Assembly (NCBI GenBank): GCA_945883615.1
Contig: CAMCYB010000052.1
Coordinates: 1-12,017 of the forward strand
Direction of reading: 5' to 3'
Source: Bordetella parapertussis
Lineage (GTDB): Bacteria > Pseudomonadota > Gammaproteobacteria > Burkholderiales > Burkholderiaceae_B
Length of the DNA stretch: 12,017 bases
Shown: in pieces, positions 7,881 to 12,017 of the stretch
Layout of the letters: every line of letters starts with the position of its first letter
Position numbering within the stretch: the first letter of the stretch is position 1
Translations under genes and position numbers: made by a program
The notes under the pieces: generated by a model
The model's input: the letters and a program-made list of their open reading frames with translations, nothing else
Told to the model about the DNA's origin: nothing
The model's database searches: none

Positions 7881-9512
7881 ATGAAATTTAGTGGTTTGCT
7901 AGCCAAAAAAAGTTTATTTTTCATCATCACTTTGCTGTTTACAACCAGCTTTGCTGTAACGCTTTTGATCGCGTTTTACGTACCTATTTACGATGACGAA
8001 ACCGCCTGGAAGCTATTAAGCAACCGACACTTTGTTGATCAAGGCAAATTAGTCTATTTATTTGCTCAGTGTAACCAGGGCTATTGGCTTGATATGCCAC
8101 TCACGTTGTACCCCATGCAATGGCTCGATAGTGTGATTTATGGTGATGCCAGCAACCCGGCCCTCTTGCGCACCACGGGGTGGCTTGGGTTTTTGGCTCT
8201 CATGGGTAGTTGGGTCGTGATATTGCGCACCACCTCCAAACTATCGTGGTTAACATGTGCTCTGTTTATCGCCGCGTTTTTTTCGTTTGGCGTGACCCCA
8301 TTCGTTATGGTGTTCAACAGACCCGAGCAACCTTTGCTGATTTGGCTCACTATCTTGTTGCTGATCACGCTTTGGTTCGATTCTCGACCACTCAAAACCC
8401 GCTTTAGCAAAGCCCTGATCACTGCACTTTTTGCGTTATTAAGTTGCCTTATGGCTGCGACACACCCTAAGGGCTTATTTTTCTTTCCACTCATTTTATT
8501 GGCTTGGTGGCGCTGCGTCAGGTGGTGGCCAGCCAACCTGCCGCTGCTAGGGGTTATGGGCTGGGCAGCGTTTGAGACGAAACATATTTGGTACTTACGC
8601 ACAGCCTGCGAAGAGTTTCCCGGGCTAAGTGGCATGCTGAAAATGTTAACGCTGCGACCCAAGCAACTTTGGCAAGAACCATTTAAATTTATAGATGGCG
8701 TTTTAACCAACCTGCACAACTCAACGCAATACATTTCACAAATGGCGTTTAACAAGTCATATATTAGCGACTGGTTACCACCTATTGAAAACACATTTAA
8801 TCAAACATCGATCGCTTGGGTTTCACCGCTTTTAATTTGGTTACCCATTGTATTTGTCATGACGATCGTTTTATTAAACCTTGCACACCATGCTTACTCA
8901 AAGCCGCGCGGCATACCTTACTGGCCCATTGCAGCATTTTTATTGCTGTCTCTTTTGGTCATTATGAGTTTCCAAACGGCTAAAAATTTCTATGAATCAA
9001 CGTTAATCTGGCCACTTTTACTTCTTATTGCCCTCTACACCTTTAAGGGGTCAGAACAAGTTTGGAGCAAACATTTTATTCGTTGGGCCTTACCTATATT
9101 GCTGATAGCTGCCACAGTAAGCGGCTATGTGCGTTATGAGCTCTTTTTTGCACCAGCAAAAACATGGCACCAAGCTCGTGGCAAACCAGTTAACGTTGAG
9201 GCGTTACAACGCTTTGCTAAAACACAATGCAACATTGAAGCCAGCACACCGAATCTAGCACTTGGTTTTTTGGCTTATGCCGCCTTCTATCAACACCCAA
9301 AACCCATTCTTTTAACTTACAGTTCTGGTTGGTGGGGTACTGAAGCAAATTTTGCACAAACCATGAGCAAAAGAAAAGCGGGTGGCTTGGTAGCTCGTTG
9401 CAAAGACTTACCCGAAGAAACCAAAGCCCTAGCAAAGCAGCAAGGGCAATTTTGTTGTGTCAGCGGGGCAGACCTTAGAAACCTAATAAATACGCAACCC
9501 ATTCAAAAATGA
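7881..9512 (+). CDS. GT-C-fold integral membrane glycosyltransferase (ArnT/GT39-like)
   Basis: The 543-residue product has about ten hydrophobic spans (first at about 11-35, last at about 401-416) and a C-terminal periplasmic-type domain of roughly 120 residues. After span 1 comes YDDETAW (D38, D39, E40), the place where GT-C enzymes carry their catalytic or metal-binding acidic pair. NRPEQ (146-150) and HPKG (195-198) fall where such proteins have conserved charged or polar loop residues. Enzymes of this fold transfer a sugar from a polyprenyl-phosphate donor to a lipid, protein or glycan on the outer face of the inner membrane. The specific donor and acceptor cannot be read from sequence. 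The ATG at 7881 lacks a clear Shine-Dalgarno sequence. The gene stands alone on its strand, facing a glycan-type operon, which supports a surface-modification role. Four cysteines in the soluble domain (C447, C496 and the pair C514-C515, by my count) could form disulfides. Confidence 0.75.
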   Translation: MKFSGLLAKKSLFFIITLLFTTSFAVTLLIAFYVPIYDDETAWKLLSNRHFVDQGKLVYLFAQCNQGYWLDMPLTLYPMQWLDSVIYGDASNPALLRTTGWLGFLALMGSWVVILRTTSKLSWLTCALFIAAFFSFGVTPFVMVFNRPEQPLLIWLTILLLITLWFDSRPLKTRFSKALITALFALLSCLMAATHPKGLFFFPLILLAWWRCVRWWPANLPLLGVMGWAAFETKHIWYLRTACEEFPGLSGMLKMLTLRPKQLWQEPFKFIDGVLTNLHNSTQYISQMAFNKSYISDWLPPIENTFNQTSIAWVSPLLIWLPIVFVMTIVLLNLAHHAYSKPRGIPYWPIAAFLLLSLLVIMSFQTAKNFYESTLIWPLLLLIALYTFKGSEQVWSKHFIRWALPILLIAATVSGYVRYELFFAPAKTWHQARGKPVNVEALQRFAKTQCNIEASTPNLALGFLAYAAFYQHPKPILLTYSSGWWGTEANFAQTMSKRKAGGLVARCKDLPEETKALAKQQGQFCCVSGADLRNLINTQPIQK

Positions 9513-9522
9513 TGGGGTTTTT
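9496..9522 (+). terminator. Weak intrinsic terminator of the glycosyltransferase gene
   Basis: AACCCAT (9496-9502) can pair with ATGGGGTT (9512-9519) with one bulged G and a 9-nt loop, followed by a short T-run (9518-9521). The hairpin includes the last codons and the stop of the gene. It has no T-run in the opposite direction, so it would act on the plus strand only. Confidence 0.5.
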
Positions 9523-10387
9523 ATAAAATTAAAAATAAAGAACTACCCCAAGGTGTCTTCAAAGATACCCCCTGCTCAACCGCACAAAGTTTGCCCAACA
9601 CATTATTGACGAATGGGTTGGGTAACGCCAAATCAGACTGATAACCCATTGATGGGGCAACCGCGCGACGCATTTTTTTTTGTACAACACGTGTTGCCCA
9701 AATGACGGGTGACAAGACAAAAGGCCAGTAGCGTGCTTGTATCACCTCAAAACCATTACTTTTAATACATGGCACAAGTGTTGTTTTAGTAAATCGCTCA
9801 GTAATACCTACAGCTAAATCGTGATTACCCTTAAATGCATCTAATGCCGGAACATTCATAATCATGATGCCGTTTGGTTTTAACAAACTTAAACAAGATT
9901 TGAAAAACTCGATGCGTTGATCAACCGTTAAATGATAAAGCGTATCGTTATTAACGATGACATCAAAAGACAGAGGTGGCGAAAATTGTGACAGGTGATT
10001 TAAGTCACCCAATTTTGCATTTAACCCCCGAGTTTGGGCATGTGCGACAGCATCGCTTGATAAGTCAAACCCTTGCGCGTGATTAAACCCCGCCTGCCTT
10101 AACGCCATGAGCAAACCACCGGTGCCACAACCCGCATCAAGAATAGATAATTTATGATGTTGATCTGCAATGATCAACTCTGAACCAGTGGTTGGCGGTG
10201 AATCAGTGGTTAGCGGTGAATCGCTACTTTGCAGGTCGTCACAAATAGGCTGCAGATGATTTAAGAGCGGTTGCACTTTGCTGTACTTTTGAATCGCCTG
10301 AACCACTTGGCTATGCAGGGTTTTGTACCACCAATGCTGCGACTCAACTGCAGCCATGATGTCATATTCATGACGATTACCGATCAT
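9521..10387 (-). CDS. SAM-dependent methyltransferase (class I), glycan-operon type
   Basis: The 288-residue product starts with an EYDIMAAVESQHWWYKTLH segment (7-25), typical of methyltransferases found in polysaccharide clusters. It then has motif I LDAGCGTG (83-90), the acidic FDLS loop (107-110) and FDVIVNNDTLYHL (141-153), which is motif IV-like, then LLKPNGIMIMNVP. It should transfer a methyl group from S-adenosylmethionine to a sugar, lipid or other precursor; the acceptor is unknown. A hydrophobic C-terminal stretch (WPFVLSPVIWATRVV) suggests membrane association. An 18-bp tandem repeat encodes an S/P/T/D-rich insert (54-69) before the SAM domain. I prefer the ATG at 10387, overlapping the GtrA gene by 11 nt. 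An ATG at 10423 would add 12 unrelated residues and overlap 47 nt. No strong ribosome binding site is seen, so translation may be coupled. Confidence 0.85.
   Translation of the reverse strand: MIGNRHEYDIMAAVESQHWWYKTLHSQVVQAIQKYSKVQPLLNHLQPICDDLQSSDSPLTTDSPPTTGSELIIADQHHKLSILDAGCGTGGLLMALRQAGFNHAQGFDLSSDAVAHAQTRGLNAKLGDLNHLSQFSPPLSFDVIVNNDTLYHLTVDQRIEFFKSCLSLLKPNGIMIMNVPALDAFKGNHDLAVGITERFTKTTLVPCIKSNGFEVIQARYWPFVLSPVIWATRVVQKKMRRAVAPSMGYQSDLALPNPFVNNVLGKLCAVEQGVSLKTPWGSSLFLIL
10187..10222. repeat. Two-copy 18-bp tandem repeat inside the methyltransferase gene
   Basis: The units at 10187-10204 and 10205-10222 (AGTGGTTGGCGGTGAATC and the same with one G-to-A change) lie head to tail. Being a multiple of three, they add residues in frame and encode DSPLTT and DSPPTT. 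The unit probably arose by replication slippage. Confidence 0.9.
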
Positions 10388-10784
10388 GTGGCACCGCGAA
10401 AACCCAATACTTTTGAATAACAAACGACAAAAGCGTGATCACAACAATTGCAATCATTTGGCCAAGCAATGGGTCAAGTGTTAACACTTCAACCAGTAAA
10501 CTTAAAAAAAGTGAATTGAGTATAAAAATAACAGCATAAGAACTAATATATTTAGGTAAATTCTTACCCTGATTTTTAGTTTGTTGAAAGGTAAATCGCT
10601 TATGCGTTGCATAGCTTAAAAATACGCCAACGGTATAGGCTAACATCAGCGCCAGGGTGTAGTGCAATTGCCCAACTTTATAAAACAAACCAAACAAAAT
10701 GTACCCAAAGAGCGTATTAAAACCACCCACCAACAGAAAGACTAAAAAACGTGAGTCAATTAATTTACGCAGTATCTGCTTCAT
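10377..10784 (-). CDS. GtrA-family membrane protein
   Basis: The 135-residue product has four hydrophobic spans (about 13-34, 42-60, 80-100 and 106-125) and the GtrA-family features: FLLVGGFNTLFGY near the N-terminus, HKRFTF after span 2 and QKYWVF after span 4. GtrA-like proteins are thought to move polyprenyl-phosphate-linked sugars (for example glucosyl-undecaprenyl phosphate) across the inner membrane, or to help enzymes that do. It lies 11 nt downstream of the epimerase gene and overlaps the methyltransferase start, which fits a shared glycan pathway. The ATG at 10784 matches the usual start of the family, although its ribosome binding site is poor. No glycosyltransferase of the GtrB type is seen next to it; the IS-broken upstream gene could have been one. 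Confidence 0.92.
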   Translation of the reverse strand: MKQILRKLIDSRFLVFLLVGGFNTLFGYILFGLFYKVGQLHYTLALMLAYTVGVFLSYATHKRFTFQQTKNQGKNLPKYISSYAVIFILNSLFLSLLVEVLTLDPLLGQMIAIVVITLLSFVIQKYWVFAVPHDR

Positions 10785-10795
10785 TTAAAGGTTAA

Positions 10796-11791
10796 TCACG
10801 ACAAATAATCACTTCGATATTGCTTAAAATATTCAAGCGTTTGTTTTAAACCTGCTGCCAAATCGACTTTGGGCTGCCAGCCAGTATGCTCAACAAAGGC
10901 ACTAAAATCACCATAATAGTCGCCAATATCGATAAGTTTTTTATCTTGTGGGAAAGGCACAATCTCGTATTGCACGTCACACATATTTTGCAAAATCTTG
11001 ACTAAATCAAGCACGCTTTGATGCTGCTCTGAACCCAAATTAAAAACCTTGCCCAAGCAAGAGGGCGTGGCTAAAGACAAAAGCAATGCATCAACTACGT
11101 CGTCAATATAATTGAAGTCACGTAATTGTGTGCCATCACCAAATATCTTGATAGGCTCGTTATTTAAGCATTTTCTAATAAAAACGCTAATAAAACCCTG
11201 GCGATCATTTTTAATTTGTAAGCGCGGGCCGTATGTATTTGTTAAGCGTAAAACGGTTGAACGCACATCGTAAACACGGTGATATAACAAATGATAATAC
11301 TCAGCAGCCAATTTATTAATGCCATTTACATCAACGGGTAAAACAGGGTGGTCTTCACGTACAGGCAAATGAAGAGGCACGCCATAAACCTGTCGTGTTG
11401 AGGTGTAAACAGTCATGGCGTTAGGGTTAAATTGCCGGCATGCCTCAACCAGATTCATGCTTGACACGCAATTGACTTGCAGGTCAGTCAACGGTTCGCG
11501 CATGCTGTCACCATGGCTGACTTGACCCGCCAGATGAAAAATATAGTCTTTGTTTTTGACTGCCTCACACACATCAGAAAATTGTCGCATATCGTGTGTA
11601 TTGACTTCGACAAGATCTCGTATGGTTTTAATGTTTTGCCAATTACCACCATGGTGCTCAACTAATGAGTCAAGCACAGTAACATGTGCCCCGGCATGGG
11701 TTAATGCCATCGAAAGCGAACTGCCTATGAACCCTAAACCACCTGTAACCAGTACTCGCTTACCGTTATAAAACTTTGCATGTGTACTCAC
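10796..11791 (-). CDS. NAD-dependent epimerase/dehydratase (extended SDR)
   Basis: The 331-residue product is an extended short-chain dehydrogenase/reductase acting on nucleotide sugars. It has the Rossmann motif TGGLGFIGSS (16-25) and D41 at the end of beta-2, which favours NAD over NADP. It also has HLAGQVSH (86-93), the serine/threonine site YTSTRQVYG (129-137), and LRLTNTYGPR with GDGTQLRDFNYIDDVVDA typical of the substrate domain. The usual catalytic Y-x-x-x-K reads N-G-I-N-K (156-160): asparagine replaces tyrosine while K160 stays. I recall the same VNGINKLA stretch in a subgroup of bacterial epimerases, so it may be a subfamily trait rather than damage. The start is a GTG at 11791, overlapping the upstream gene's TGA (GTGA), with GAGG about 8 nt upstream. 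The sugar product is not determined by sequence. Confidence 0.9.
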   Translation of the reverse strand: MSTHAKFYNGKRVLVTGGLGFIGSSLSMALTHAGAHVTVLDSLVEHHGGNWQNIKTIRDLVEVNTHDMRQFSDVCEAVKNKDYIFHLAGQVSHGDSMREPLTDLQVNCVSSMNLVEACRQFNPNAMTVYTSTRQVYGVPLHLPVREDHPVLPVDVNGINKLAAEYYHLLYHRVYDVRSTVLRLTNTYGPRLQIKNDRQGFISVFIRKCLNNEPIKIFGDGTQLRDFNYIDDVVDALLLSLATPSCLGKVFNLGSEQHQSVLDLVKILQNMCDVQYEIVPFPQDKKLIDIGDYYGDFSAFVEHTGWQPKVDLAAGLKQTLEYFKQYRSDYLS

Positions 11792-11874
11792 GTTTCAACC
11801 TCAGTTTCTTTACGAATAATTTTACGCACTGAAAACTGGGGTAACTTATTGAGCTTTAGTAAAACACGACCTAG
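11788..11874 (-). pseudogene. 3' remnant of an IS-interrupted upstream operon gene
   Basis: In the minus-strand frame ending at the TGA (11790-11788), the last 28 codons read LGRVLLKLNKLPQFSVRK followed by IIRKETEVET. The TGA shares GTGA with the epimerase start, the classic arrangement of a translationally coupled upstream partner, so this is very probably the true C-terminus of a gene. The frame meets a stop (TAA) a few codons beyond 11874, within sequence that looks like an IS end. I do not recognise the protein from so few residues. By position it belongs to the glycan operon, and a glycosyltransferase is a reasonable guess only. The 5' part would be beyond the right edge, on the far side of the insertion. 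Confidence 0.65.
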
Positions 11875-12017
11875 GGAAGGTCTGAATAAGTCGGTTTAAA
11901 GCGGAAATTTCCGCGGTAGAAATTTACTGATTCAATAATATTTACTTTTTTGCCCAATATGGACAGATATTTGGGCATTTTAGCCCGTTTAGCACCCCGA
12001 ATCAGGGTACTGCGCCC
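11875..12017. mobile_element. Probable IS5-type insertion sequence end, runs off right edge
   Basis: From 11875 the sequence begins GGAAGGTCTGAATAAGTC, resembling terminal inverted repeats I recall from IS5-type elements of Beta- and Gammaproteobacteria. It is preceded directly by CTAG (11871-11874), which fits the YTAR 4-bp target duplication of the IS5 group. The 143 bp inside contain no gene that I recognise but are hairpin-rich: a 14-bp palindrome GCGGAAATTTCCGC (11901-11914), TGCCCAA / TTGGGCA (11951-11957 and 11971-11977) and GGGC / GCCC nearby. The transposase would start beyond 12017. The family assignment comes from memory of ends and the target site, with no transposase residues to confirm it. 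Confidence 0.55.

Noticed and set aside
8138..8794. 218-residue minus-strand open frame opposite the glycosyltransferase
   Set aside because: It lies wholly inside a recognisable membrane protein gene, and its translation shows no motif or plausible start.
9495..9620. 10-bp inverted repeat CAACCCATTC (9495-9504) / GAATGGGTTG (9611-9620)
   Set aside because: Both arms are coding sequence of two convergent genes about 107 bp apart, so this is most likely chance.
10388..10423. Longer methyltransferase start at 10423
   Set aside because: It adds 12 residues that do not fit the family start and overlaps the GtrA gene by 47 nt; the ATG at 10387 keeps the conserved EYDIM...HWWY region.
11871..12017. 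49-codon minus-strand frame running from the right edge to a TAG at 11873-11871, ending FRFKPTYSDLP
   Set aside because: It could be the C-terminus of a gene, but the IS-like end, the CTAG target and the hairpins explain the stretch better, and the GTGA-coupled frame beside it is a different one. Not fully excluded.
1..12017. CRISPR arrays, tRNA or rRNA genes, defence or toxin-antitoxin systems
   Set aside because: I looked on both strands and saw no regularly spaced repeats, no tRNA-like cloverleaf and no proteins of such systems.

Overview
The window looks like a chromosomal segment of a betaproteobacterium, probably Burkholderiales with modest G+C. This rests on the gene set: a VC_2705-type sodium:solute symporter, a 945-residue phosphoenolpyruvate carboxylase (PEPC), and a DUF3422 protein paired with an MscS-type channel. 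The assignment is by family recognition only, without database support, and the genus is not resolved.

Layout, left to right. Positions 1-166 are the end of an insertion sequence (IS) whose minus-strand transposase runs off the left edge. It abuts a symporter gene that has lost its N-terminal part (about 167-1734, plus strand). A 10-bp inverted repeat and a strong intrinsic terminator (1815-1847) follow. Next come a small three-helix membrane protein (1864-2208) and ppc (2222-5059), 13 nt apart on the plus strand. ppc meets, tail to tail with overlapping stop codons, a minus-strand pair: an MscS-family channel (7541 to 6378) and a DUF3422 membrane-anchored protein (6378 to 5056), whose stop and start codons overlap by one base. 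A 339-bp AT-rich divergent intergenic region (7542-7880) separates this pair from a plus-strand GT-C-type membrane glycosyltransferase (7881-9512).

The right side is a minus-strand surface-glycan style operon, read right to left: the last 28 codons of an interrupted gene (11874 to 11788), an extended-SDR NAD-dependent epimerase/dehydratase (11791 to 10796), a GtrA-family flippase-like protein (10784 to 10377) and a SAM-dependent methyltransferase (10387 to 9521). Overlaps and short gaps (4-bp GTGA overlap, 11-nt gap, 11-nt overlap) point to one transcript. The operon is cut at 11875 by what looks like the end of an IS5-type element inserted at a CTAG site.

How the genes may work together. 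The symporter and PEPC concern carbon uptake and anaplerosis, though the symporter is probably dead. The MscS and DUF3422 pair is likely an envelope or osmotic-stress unit. The GT-C enzyme, epimerase, GtrA protein and methyltransferase fit synthesis and export of a modified sugar on a polyprenyl carrier for surface-glycan decoration. Both window edges are IS insertions that break genes, suggesting a genome with recent IS activity. I do not see a clearly new defence or mobile system here. The best leads are the IS-broken glycan operon, the MscS/DUF3422 coupling, and the terminator placed directly before the small-gene/ppc operon.
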